Assembly: GCF_008838325.1 (NCBI RefSeq)
Contig: NZ_CP042829.1
Coordinates: 372,001 to 436,000 of the forward strand
Reading direction: 5' to 3'
Source of the DNA: Tepidiforma bonchosmolovskayae
Lineage (GTDB): Bacteria > Chloroflexota > Dehalococcoidia > Tepidiformales > Tepidiformaceae
Length of the DNA stretch: 64,000 bases
The notes below the pieces were generated by a model. The model did not search any database. It had not been told where the DNA came from and worked only from the letters and a program-made list of their open reading frames with translations. This document shows, piece by piece, positions 44,616-51,312 of this stretch. Made by a program: the position numbers and the translations under genes. The stretch's first letter is position 1, and every line of letters begins with the position of its first letter.

Positions 44616-45116
44616 TCAAGCGCCCGTTTGGCGGCTGCGCCGCAGGCTGGGCAGTTTGAAGTTGTCCCAGGTGACGATGCGCTCAGGGGTGACGACGACC
44701 CACCGCCAGTTCCGGCCGCGGGCGGTGGCGTCGTTGCGGCGGGGCTCGGTGGGCTCGCCGTGGCCGCCGGCGTACTTCTTGCCCATCTGCCAGCGGACCT
44801 CTTCAAGGTGGGGGTCGGCAGCTTCGGCGACGGCGTCTTCGAGGACGCGGCCCGTGCCCTGGAACATCGCGCCCTGGAGCTCGGGGAACCGCTCGTTGCG
44901 GTCGACGAGGACGGTGCAGACTGGGTTGCGGCGGAGATTTTCGACCTTCTGGCCGCGGCAGTAGGTGTAGATTTTGCCGCCGGCCCAGCCGAACCAGAGC
45001 GGGGTAAGGTTGATGCGGGTGCCCGGGCCGATGGTGGCGATGCGCATGTTCCAGGTGGTGAGCATGAGCTCGTCGAGCTCGTCGGGGGTGAGTGCGAGTT
45101 CCTTAGGGATGGGCAT
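44616..45116 (-). CDS. pyridoxamine-phosphate-oxidase-like split-barrel flavoprotein
   Basis: 166 aa. Split-barrel FMN/F420-binding family: WNMRIATIGPGTRINLTPLWFGWAGGKIYTYCRGQKVENLRRNPVCTVLVD, then GAMFQGTGRVLED, and the C-terminal WRWVVVTPERIVTWDNFKL. Likely a PPOX-class F420- or FMN-dependent reductase of unknown substrate. Last host protein gene before the tRNA and prophage. Confidence 0.85.
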   Translation of the reverse strand: MPIPKELALTPDELDELMLTTWNMRIATIGPGTRINLTPLWFGWAGGKIYTYCRGQKVENLRRNPVCTVLVDRNERFPELQGAMFQGTGRVLEDAVAEAADPHLEEVRWQMGKKYAGGHGEPTEPRRNDATARGRNWRWVVVTPERIVTWDNFKLPSLRRSRQTGA

Positions 45117-45167
45117 CGAGGGACCTCGTCTGGAGTGGTGCGAGGTGCTATCCTACAGGCGAAGCGG

Positions 45168-45241
45168 GCGGGTGTGGTTCAATGGCAGAACGCGACCTTC
45201 CCAAGGTTGAGGTGCGGGTTCGATTCCCGCCGCCCGCTCCA
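45168..45241 (+). tRNA. tRNA-Gly(CCC)
   Basis: 74 nt with encoded CCA (45239-45241). Acceptor GCGGGTG/CGCCCGC (one G-U), D-arm GTTC-AATGGCA-GAAC, anticodon stem CGACC/GGTTG with loop TTCCCAA (anticodon CCC at 45200-45202), T-arm GCGGG-TTCGATT-CCCGC. The 3' half is the presumed attachment site of the adjacent integrase. Confidence 0.95.
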
Positions 45242-45300
45242 GTTTTCCGAATCTATAATTGACGCCTTGAGCCCCCAGAATTGCTTAGCCGCCTCAACAG

Positions 45301-45319
45301 TTGGCTACCGTTTGGCTAC
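45301..45319. repeat. direct repeats, possible integrase arm sites
   Basis: Two copies of TTGGCTAC (45301-45308 and 45312-45319), 11 bp apart, in the non-coding strip between tRNA-Gly and the end of int. Spacing of about one helical turn and position suggest arm-type binding sites for the integrase N-terminal domain. Confidence 0.4.
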
Positions 45320-45387
45320 GGGCTGGATCGCAGGGATGGAGGGGATGACGCGGTGCTGTCTGATGGGCGCCGGCGCCGGGGGACTGT

Positions 45388-46512
45388 TCAGCCCTCGCGG
45401 AGCGCCCTCGCGAGGGTCTCGACTGCCGCGCGGCGGGAGGTCATGTCTGGGGTCCCGGCGTAGACGTCGAGCGTGAAGCTGGCCCGGCTGTGGCCGAGCA
45501 CCTCGGCGATGACCCGCGGTGGGACGCCGCGCTCAGCCATCAGCGTCGCGGCGGCGTGGCGCAGGTCGTGCAGCCGCAGGCGCAGCCCGTGCCGCTGTGC
45601 GTGCCTGCCCCACCAGGCGGTGATCGCATCGGGCCGCACCGCCTCCATGCCGGCGGTGAACACCCACTCGTCCCCGGCCCAGCCGGCGCCCGCTGCCATG
45701 CGGAGCGCGAGCTGCTCCCGGCGCCATGCGCGCAGCTCACGCACGGCGTCGGCGGCCAACGGCACGACCCGCTCGCCCGCTGCGGATTTCGTCGGGCCCT
45801 CGACGATGGTGCCGCGGTGGGTGATGGTGCGCGACCGGCGGATGGCGACCGTCGCAGCATCGAGGTCGACGTCGCCCCACTGCAGCCCGGCCAGCTCGCC
45901 GCGGCGCATCCCGGTGTGCAGCGCCAGCACGACGAGCGCGCGCCACGGGTGTCCCACGTCCGCGAGGGATGCCAGCACCGCGGACGGACGCACTGCCTGC
46001 AGGTCGGGCAGCCGGCGCCCCGGGGCCGGCGCCTCGACGGCATCGGTGACGTTGCGCGGCAGCAGCTGCAGGCGGACGGCATCCTCGAGCGCCCGGTGCA
46101 GCACGCGGTGCAGACTGGCCACAGTCGTCGGTGACAGGCCGGCGCCCAGCCACCCGGCATAGGCCGCCTGGACGTGCAGCGGCCGCAGCTCCTGCAGGCG
46201 ATGCCGGCCCAGCGATGGGATGAGGTGCACGCGCACTGCCGTGCGATAGCGCTCGAGCGTCGTCTCGCGCAGGTGCGGCCTGCGCATCTCGAGCCACTGG
46301 CGCAGCCAGTCGGCGACCGTCAGCCGGCTCGGCTCGGCGGCGATGCCGGTCTCGACCTCGCGGACGAGCTCGGCGAGGCGGGCCTCAGCGTCGCGTTTGG
46401 TGCCCGCGACAGTCTCCCAGATGCGCCGCCGGCGCCCCGTCTCCGGGTCGCGGTCGAGCTCGACGCTGATGCGCCAGGTGCGGTCACCCCGGCGCTGGAT
46501 GCTGCCGCGCAT
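45388..46512 (-). CDS. tyrosine-type phage integrase
   Basis: 374 aa. N-terminal arm-binding domain with a three-strand start (GSIQRRGDRTWRISVELD), SAM-like core-binding domain (VADWLRQWLEMRRPHLRETTLERYRTAV), and a catalytic domain with R203 (TGMRRGEL), K242, H315 and R318 (HDLRHAAATL), H341 (LGHS) and nucleophile Y351. All catalytic residues are intact. Transcribed toward tRNA-Gly(CCC). RBS GAGGGCA. Confidence 0.95.
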   Translation of the reverse strand: MRGSIQRRGDRTWRISVELDRDPETGRRRRIWETVAGTKRDAEARLAELVREVETGIAAEPSRLTVADWLRQWLEMRRPHLRETTLERYRTAVRVHLIPSLGRHRLQELRPLHVQAAYAGWLGAGLSPTTVASLHRVLHRALEDAVRLQLLPRNVTDAVEAPAPGRRLPDLQAVRPSAVLASLADVGHPWRALVVLALHTGMRRGELAGLQWGDVDLDAATVAIRRSRTITHRGTIVEGPTKSAAGERVVPLAADAVRELRAWRREQLALRMAAGAGWAGDEWVFTAGMEAVRPDAITAWWGRHAQRHGLRLRLHDLRHAAATLMAERGVPPRVIAEVLGHSRASFTLDVYAGTPDMTSRRAAVETLARALREG

Positions 46513-46545
46513 CGCCTGCCCTCACAGTCTCAGTTGGCCGGAGCG

Positions 46546-47760
46546 TTAGTTGACAATGGTGATCGGTGCTGTAGCCGTGATGCCATCACAGGCGACCGTA
46601 ACCGATCCCGTGCCGGGGCTCGTGTTGGACCCAATGGTCCAGCTCCATGACACGGCGCCATCAGGCCCCGCCGTCTTCGGAATGAGACCCTGCGCGGTGG
46701 ATGTGCGCCCAGACGGAGTGATGTAGGTGATGGTGCAGCCGGCGCCCGCCCATGCCTGAGCAGTCAGCCTTGCAGTCGCACCTGCCTTGACGGGCGATGT
46801 GAGGCTCACAATTGTCAGCTGCCGAGGCTGCGGCGGCGGCGGAGGTGGCGGCGTGGGAGTCGGTTGCGACGGTGGTGGAGGTGGAGGAGATGCTGGGGTC
46901 GGCTGGGGAGCCGGTGCTGCGCTGCCGCTGCCCCATAGCCCTCGCCCGGCCTCCCGCGCCTCCCTCTGGGCGGATAGGAACGTTTCTGCGCACGCGACAT
47001 CTGGCGGGAACGTCGCCACCTGGGCAAATCCTTGCTGCACCAGTGCCAGGTTGACGAATGTGCCGTCGCTCGCAACCACGAATCTCAGCAGTCGGTCATA
47101 GCGGTCTCGCTCGGAGACATCCCGATAGAGCTTCAGGCGCCCATCACCTAGCAGCCGGCGGTTAGCCTCGGTCGCCTCGCTGTAGAACAGATCGCCACGC
47201 TCCGGTGTGTCGACTCCGATGTAGCGCACACGTGCGGTCGTGGAGCCAATGGTTACGTCGATGGTGTCACCGTCGATGACGCGCACGAGCGTTGCATCCT
47301 CGGGCTGGCGTGACGGAATGCAGGCGGCAGGAAAGCCGCTGGGCGCTCCAGGGCTGCCAGCCGGCGCGCCGGGCGTGGTAGGCGGAGCGGCTGCTGCAGC
47401 GCTGGTCGGGCTGGGCGCCTGCGTTGGGGTCGCTGTCACCGTGGGTGTCGCCTTGGGCGTTGCCGTCGCTGTTGGGGTCCGCGAGGGCTTGGGTGTACGC
47501 GTCGGTGTCGGGGTAGAAATCTCGCTGTCCGGCGATGCCTGCTGCCTCGGCTCATCATCGGCGGCTGAGCCGATCGCCCCGAGCAGCAGCAGGCCGACGA
47601 TCACGCCAATGATGACCTGCGCCCTCGTGCTGCGCCCTCGATACCAGCGCCAGGTGCGCATCGCTGCCACAGCGGACCACCGCGCACCAGCTCGTGCTGC
47701 CGCCACGGACGCTCTCCCCGTGGCTCTTATTGCCGACCGCATCACGCCCCTGGGATCCAT
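46546..47760 (-). CDS. membrane-anchored thermonuclease (SNase domain) with C-terminal Ig-like domain
   Basis: 404 aa: basic cytosolic start, TM at about 47-66, Thr/Pro-rich stalk (about 83-145), SNase domain at about 157-277 with the full Staphylococcus nuclease active site (D163, R179, D184-T-P-E187, R223), a poly-Pro linker, and an Ig-like beta domain (about 314-404). Would be exposed outside the cell. Sits between int and the repressor on their strand, typical of a lysogenic-conversion gene. ATG 47760 preferred; M7 and a longer start at 47871 are possible. Confidence 0.85.
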   Translation of the reverse strand: MDPRGVMRSAIRATGRASVAAARAGARWSAVAAMRTWRWYRGRSTRAQVIIGVIVGLLLLGAIGSAADDEPRQQASPDSEISTPTPTRTPKPSRTPTATATPKATPTVTATPTQAPSPTSAAAAAPPTTPGAPAGSPGAPSGFPAACIPSRQPEDATLVRVIDGDTIDVTIGSTTARVRYIGVDTPERGDLFYSEATEANRRLLGDGRLKLYRDVSERDRYDRLLRFVVASDGTFVNLALVQQGFAQVATFPPDVACAETFLSAQREAREAGRGLWGSGSAAPAPQPTPASPPPPPPSQPTPTPPPPPPPQPRQLTIVSLTSPVKAGATARLTAQAWAGAGCTITYITPSGRTSTAQGLIPKTAGPDGAVSWSWTIGSNTSPGTGSVTVACDGITATAPITIVN

Positions 47761-47831
47761 CACTCTCTGGCTCCGATCATCGGTGATCGCCGATTCTAGC
47801 GAGTCCGACCTGCCGTGTGGTAACGACTTTC

Positions 47832-47852
47832 TGTCGCGTCTCCATCGCGACA
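47832..47852. promoter_or_regulatory. inverted repeat upstream of the thermonuclease gene
   Basis: Perfect 7-7-7 repeat TGTCGCG / CGCGACA, followed at 47862-47869 by the palindrome GACATGTC. Possible operators in the 185-bp control strip of the nuclease gene. No convincing -35/-10 pair is seen. Confidence 0.4.
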
Positions 47853-47918
47853 TCTGGCGACGACATGTCACATGGCATGGCCATGGTCGCTTCCCCGTCT
47901 GCTAGCATGGGCACCGCG

Positions 47919-47934
47919 TAGAACATTAGTTCTA
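47919..47934. promoter_or_regulatory. SOS-box-like palindrome
   Basis: TAGAAC-ATTA-GTTCTA, a perfect palindrome with the GAAC-N4-GTTC core of the LexA box used by Gram-positive and related bacteria. It lies 12 bp before the plus-strand small ORF at 47946, which runs antisense to the repressor, and 160 bp before the nuclease gene on the other strand. LexA-controlled transcription at this point is plausible. Confidence 0.5.
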
Positions 47935-47945
47935 AGGGTGGGGTC

Positions 47946-48230
47946 ATGCAGGTCGTGCTCATTGTCGACGTCGAGGGCGCCCAGGCTGCGGAGCGGCTGG
48001 CTCGGCAGCTGGAGGCGGCTGGGGTGCGGGTGGTTGCTGGGCCTCGGCTTGTGCCCTCTCCTCTCGAAGCCGAAGGAGTCCTCGCGCTGTCAGTCCAACA
48101 ATCTCAAGTTCGCGATCGTTCAGCTGAGCCAGAAGATCGGCCAACCAGGGAGGAATCGGCGGTGCTTGGACATCATCCGGCGCCGCGTAACCGGCGGCTT
48201 CGAGAACCTGCCGGGCCGGGAGACCGGTGA
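47946..48230 (+). CDS. possible small ORF antisense to the phage repressor
   Basis: 94 codons. The first 37 or so look coding: high GC3 and a strand-helix-strand start (MQVVLIVDVEGAQAAERL, VRVVAGPRL), preceded by GGTGGGG and the SOS-box-like site. After that GC3 drops and the frame runs antisense to the conserved HTH of the repressor. It may be a real short antirepressor-like gene, a truncated one, or chance. Not recognised. Confidence 0.3.
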   Translation: MQVVLIVDVEGAQAAERLARQLEAAGVRVVAGPRLVPSPLEAEGVLALSVQQSQVRDRSAEPEDRPTREESAVLGHHPAPRNRRLREPAGPGDR

Positions 48231-48408
48231 CTCGAGCGATGGCTAGCGCATTTTCGAGGGACGGATTCGCCTTGCCGCTGAGCCAGTTGCTGACCTGCGA
48301 CGGGTTTACCTGCAGCCTGACGGCCAGTTGGCCTTGGGTCATTCGCTCGCGGTCTAAAAATTCGCGCAGGATAACAGGGATGGAGACGGCCCGGCGAGTT
48401 TCGGTCAC
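47959..48408 (-). CDS. phage repressor, XRE family
   Basis: 149 aa. HTH_3 domain at about residues 20-70 (MTQGQLAVRLQVNPSQVSNWLSGKANPSLENALAIARV), then a linker and a low-complexity Gln/Pro/Ala tail. No S24 autoprotease domain, so induction cannot work by RecA-stimulated self-cleavage. Starts with GTG 48408, exactly 7 bp after a TAGACT -10 (48420-48415), giving a leaderless message like lambda cI from PRM. Divergent from cro. Confidence 0.85.
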   Translation of the reverse strand: MTETRRAVSIPVILREFLDRERMTQGQLAVRLQVNPSQVSNWLSGKANPSLENALAIARVTGLPARQVLEAAGYAAPDDVQAPPIPPWLADLLAQLNDRELEIVGLTARGLLRLREERAQAEAQQPPAPQPPPAAEPAAPQPGRPRRRQ

Positions 48409-48414
48409 GGCCCG

Positions 48415-48480
48415 AGTCTAGCAGTCACGTAGGCAGCTGCGCCGAACTCAATTGACTTTCTCGCCAAGATTTGGCATTGT
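48415..48480. promoter_or_regulatory. divergent repressor/cro promoters and operator
   Basis: Rightward: TTGACT (48452-48457), 17 bp, CATTGT (48475-48480); +1 about 48487, three bases from the cro ATG. Between the boxes lies the palindrome GCCAA-GAT-TTGGC (48463-48475), a likely operator, with a further TTGGC half-site inside the cro start. Leftward: TAGACT (48420-48415) for the leaderless repressor, no clear -35, which suggests activation by a bound repressor. Confidence 0.6.
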
Positions 48481-48489
48481 GTCCCAGCA

Positions 48490-48717
48490 ATGAATGTTGG
48501 CACCAAACACCGCACCTCTCCAAGCAACGTCCGCCTGCGCCAGCTGGTCGAGGCATCGGGCCTCAGGCACATGGTGATTGCCGAACGATCCGGGATTCGC
48601 AGAGACGTCCTGAGCAAGCTTCTCACTGGCCGGCGACCACTTTCTTGGGAGTACGTGGCCCGCCTTGCGCCGGTGCTCGGCGTTCCCATGGAGGCATTTG
48701 CGGAGGGCGAGAGATGA
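48490..48717 (+). CDS. Cro-like XRE-family regulator
   Basis: 75 aa, a single HTH domain (RLRQLVEASGLRHMVIAERSGIRRDVLSKLLTGRRPLSWEYVARLAPVLGV). Opposite the repressor, sharing the operator strip, so a Cro analogue. No ribosome-binding site and predicted +1 three bases upstream, hence nearly leaderless. The stop overlaps the next gene (ATGA). Confidence 0.8.
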   Translation: MNVGTKHRTSPSNVRLRQLVEASGLRHMVIAERSGIRRDVLSKLLTGRRPLSWEYVARLAPVLGVPMEAFAEGER

Positions 48718-48947
48718 GCGGCTGGATGCCCGACAGCCCGCTGCTCACAGTCGCCGAGACGGCACGCGTGCTGCGGGTGAGCGAGTCCGCTCTGCGCGAG
48801 TGGATGCGGCATCACCGCGACGGCCGGCCGCGGGTGCCGCACATCCGCCTGGGGCGGCGGGTGCTCATCCCGCGCGCGTGGGTGGATGGCGTGATTGCGA
48901 GCGCCGGAAATGCGCAGCCCCCGGGTGGGGGCCCGAGGGCTGCTTAG
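48714..48947 (+). CDS. excisionase-like MerR-type HTH protein
   Basis: 77 aa. LLTVAETARVLRVSESALREWMRHHRDGRPRVPHIRLGRRVLIPRAWVDGVI is the HTH_17/excisionase domain (wing RLGRRVLIP). Could be Xis for the nearby integrase or a second early regulator. ATGA overlap with cro. Confidence 0.78.
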   Translation: MSGWMPDSPLLTVAETARVLRVSESALREWMRHHRDGRPRVPHIRLGRRVLIPRAWVDGVIASAGNAQPPGGGPRAA

Positions 48948-48973
48948 ACCAACCACTAGGAGGTTGCACACAG

Positions 48974-49228
48974 ATGGTAGCACGTCCAGGTCGACCAATT
49001 AGCACGCAGGGCCTCCTCGAGGAGGCCAAAGTACAGGCGCTCGCGCTCCGGCACGAGCTCGAGCCCCATGACCAGTGGGAGGCCGCCGCCCTGGAGGTGG
49101 CGGAGATTCTCATCGCCGAGGAGCGGCTCGTCGAGGCGCAACGGCTCATCCGGAGGCTCCGCGAGCGGGACCGCTGGGAGAACCAGCGGCACGCCGAGAT
49201 CGATGCAGTGTGGAGGGAGCGGGCATGA
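48974..49228 (+). CDS. hypothetical phage early protein
   Basis: 84 aa, largely helical and charged (EEAKVQALALRHELEPHDQWEAAALEVAEILIAEERLVEAQRLIRRL). Not recognised. AGGAGG upstream is partly enclosed in a small CAACC/GGTTG stem. The stop overlaps the next start (ATGA). Confidence 0.65.
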   Translation: MVARPGRPISTQGLLEEAKVQALALRHELEPHDQWEAAALEVAEILIAEERLVEAQRLIRRLRERDRWENQRHAEIDAVWRERA

Positions 49229-49335
49229 GCGGTGCTGCCATCGCGACCATCCTCATCCAGTCCGTCCTCGTGGGCTCGGCGCTCGTCCTCGGCGCCGTCG
49301 TCGTCCGCGACTTCCTCGGGGAGGTGCGGCGATGA
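49225..49335 (+). CDS. tiny membrane protein
   Basis: 36 aa with one TM segment (AIATILIQSVLVGSALVLGAVVV) and a basic end. Overlaps both neighbours by 4 bp, which together with the RBS GGAGGGAG supports translation. Function unknown. Confidence 0.55.
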   Translation: MSGAAIATILIQSVLVGSALVLGAVVVRDFLGEVRR

Positions 49336-49664
49336 CGGCTCGCAGCGGACAGCAGGTGCAGGACGCCCTGCTGGGGCTGCTCGATCTGCACGACGCAGTG
49401 AGCAGATGGGACGTCGAGCGCGCGTCCACGGTGCTCGAGCGCCTCGACCCCGAGCCACTGGTCGATTTCGACGTGCCCCCTGATACCCCGGATGCGTGGC
49501 GGGACAGCGACCCGTACCCCGACGTCATCACATGGAGACTCGTGCGGGAGGGCGTGATCGCAGCGCTCGGCGGCCCGCGCATCAACGGCTGGACATGGCT
49601 GATGGCGATGTCGCGCATCGGCGACTGGGTCGTCAGGCATGCAGCCCGGGAGGTGCGACGATGA
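49332..49664 (+). CDS. hypothetical phage early protein
   Basis: 110 aa, acidic, with helices (VQDALLGLLDLHDAVSRWDVERASTVLERL) and a Trp-rich end (INGWTWLMAMSRIGDWVV). Not recognised. Coupled by ATGA on both sides. Confidence 0.6.
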   Translation: MTARSGQQVQDALLGLLDLHDAVSRWDVERASTVLERLDPEPLVDFDVPPDTPDAWRDSDPYPDVITWRLVREGVIAALGGPRINGWTWLMAMSRIGDWVVRHAAREVRR

Positions 49665-49984
49665 GCGGGGCCGCCATCGTCCGCGCCCGCTACCGGGCCC
49701 TCGACCCCGGGACGTCGAGGCAGGCCGCCAGCGAGCTCAACGCATCGGGTGCGGCCCGGACGCAGGCGGCGTGGTTCCTCGCCGCGGTGCGCGACCATCC
49801 CGGGCTGACGGCATCCGAGCTCGCGCAGCTGTCTGGCGGCCGGTTCGACCGTTACGCCGCCAACCGCCGTTTGGCCGACCTCGAGCGCGCCGGGCTTGTG
49901 CGGAAGGGTGAGCCACGCCGGGCGCCGTCTGGCCGGCCGGAGGTCACGTGGTGGCCGGCCGAGCGCCAGGGGGTGCTGCTGTGA
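49661..49984 (+). CDS. winged-helix hypothetical protein
   Basis: 107 aa. FLAAVRDHPGLTASELAQLSGGRFDRYAANRRLADLERAGLVRKGEPR has the wHTH pattern (recognition helix then wing), followed by a W-W strand. Probably DNA-binding; target unknown. Overlaps the next gene (GTGA). Confidence 0.65.
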   Translation: MSGAAIVRARYRALDPGTSRQAASELNASGAARTQAAWFLAAVRDHPGLTASELAQLSGGRFDRYAANRRLADLERAGLVRKGEPRRAPSGRPEVTWWPAERQGVLL

Positions 49985-50241
49985 GGCCGCTTGTCTCCGA
50001 CCTCGAGCTCCTCCGGGCGATCGCCGCCCACATCGAGGAGCATGGCGTGCCGCCGACCTACCGGGAGCTCGCCCAGCGGGTCGGCATCCGGCACGTGTCG
50101 GTGGCGTTCTACGGCACATGCAGGCTCATCGACCGCGGCTGGGTACGGATGGCGTGGTTCGCCCGCTCGCGGGCCATCCGCATCACCGACGCCGGGCGAG
50201 CAGCCCTCGACTCAGCAACTCCAGCGGAGGTGACCGCATGA
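49981..50241 (+). CDS. LexA-N-like winged-helix protein
   Basis: 86 aa. LLRAIAAHIEEHGVPPTYRELAQRVGIRHVSVAFYGTCRLIDRGWVRMAW resembles the LexA DNA-binding domain (ExGxPPTxRELA pattern) but lacks any protease part. It could compete at SOS-type sites or act as a phage regulator; this is inference from the fold. GTG start overlapping the previous stop. Confidence 0.68.
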   Translation: MRPLVSDLELLRAIAAHIEEHGVPPTYRELAQRVGIRHVSVAFYGTCRLIDRGWVRMAWFARSRAIRITDAGRAALDSATPAEVTA

Positions 50242-51107
50242 CAACTCAGCCAACCCTTGCCGAGCCGCCGGCTCCAGCTGCCGACGTCCCGGCCCAGCCA
50301 GACGCCGGCGCCCTGCTCGAGCAGGTGGTCATCGCCGGCGACCTAGCCCGCCTGACCCCGGCGCAGCGGGTGGCCTACTACCGGTCGGTCTGCGACAGCC
50401 TGGGCCTCAACCCGCTGACGAAGCCGTTCGACTACCTCACCCTGAACGGCCGCCTCGTCCTCTACGCGACCCGCACCGCCACCGACCAGCTCCGCGCCAG
50501 CCGCGGCATCTCCGTCGAGATCACGAGCCGCGAGATGCTCGCCGAGGCGGGCCTGTACGTGGTGACGGCCCGCGCGACCTCGCGCGACGGGCGGACGGAC
50601 GAGGCCGTCGGCGCGGTGTCGGTAGCAGGCCTCAAGGGCGAGCCCCTCGCCAATGCCATCATGAAGGCCGAGACGAAGGCGAAGCGCCGGGCGACCCTGT
50701 CGCTCGTCGGTCTCGGCTGGCTCGACGAGAGCGAGGCCGAGAGCGTGCCAGGCGCCCGGCCGGCGGTTGTCGACCGGGAGACCGGGGAGATCACCGGGGA
50801 GGTCATCGAGCACACGGAGCGGCCGCAGCCTGGGCGCCGCGCTGCAGCGCCGGCGCCGGCGGACAGCCAGGACGAGCTCACGCCGGAGCGGTGGCAGGCG
50901 CTGGCAACGACGCTGAAGGCCAACGGGCTCACCAAGCCGCAGCTGCTGGCATTCCTGGAGGAATCGCTGGGCGATGAGGCGCATGGGCTGACCGCGTCGC
51001 AGCGCGTGGCGCGGTGGTTCCGTCACAACCCGGACGCCGACCACGTGGTGCTGGTCGCAGAGGTTCAGCGGTGGGTGCGCCGCAACGCCGCGGAGCTGCT
51101 CGAGTGA
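50238..51107 (+). CDS. phage recombination protein, RecT-like annealing candidate
   Basis: 289 aa. The conserved block YYRSVCDSLGLNPLTKPFDYLTLNGRLVLYATRTATDQLRASRG ... VVTARATSRDGRTDEAVGAV ... NAIMKAETKAKRRATLSLVGLGWLDESE is one I associate with phage single-strand annealing proteins in early recombination modules. The C-terminal part is a separate helical domain after an Ala/Pro linker. Assignment by pattern and by position before the replication genes, not by any search. Confidence 0.65.
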   Translation: MTTQPTLAEPPAPAADVPAQPDAGALLEQVVIAGDLARLTPAQRVAYYRSVCDSLGLNPLTKPFDYLTLNGRLVLYATRTATDQLRASRGISVEITSREMLAEAGLYVVTARATSRDGRTDEAVGAVSVAGLKGEPLANAIMKAETKAKRRATLSLVGLGWLDESEAESVPGARPAVVDRETGEITGEVIEHTERPQPGRRAAAPAPADSQDELTPERWQALATTLKANGLTKPQLLAFLEESLGDEAHGLTASQRVARWFRHNPDADHVVLVAEVQRWVRRNAAELLE

Positions 51108-51310
51108 GCCGGCGCATCCCGTTCTGGTACGTGTGCCGGCCGGGTGTCGTCATGGCCGACGTGCGGCGGTTCATGGTGGTCTACGAGGCTCGATTCGGCG
51201 TGCTGAGCCCGGACGAAGCTCGTGTGTTTCCGCCTGGCGCGTGCCCGGCTGCGCTGTGGCATCGCGGGTTGCTGCACCCTCTTGGAATCGCCTGGCTGGG
51301 GAGGAACTGA
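51104..51310 (+). CDS. hypothetical phage protein
   Basis: 68 aa, starts at GTG 51104 (GTGA overlap). Aromatic-rich (RRIPFWYVCRPG, RRFMVVYEARFGVL). Not recognised; 2 bp before the replisome organizer. Confidence 0.5.
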   Translation: MSRRIPFWYVCRPGVVMADVRRFMVVYEARFGVLSPDEARVFPPGACPAALWHRGLLHPLGIAWLGRN

Positions 51311-51312
51311 CG

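Noticed and set aside
45253-45258. TATAAT after tRNA-Gly as a promoter
   Set aside because: No -35 at suitable distance on either strand and no gene downstream in the right direction.
47777-47962. Minus-strand 61-codon frame between repressor and nuclease
   Set aside because: Crosses the palindromes of the control region, has several Met and no RBS; more likely regulatory DNA.
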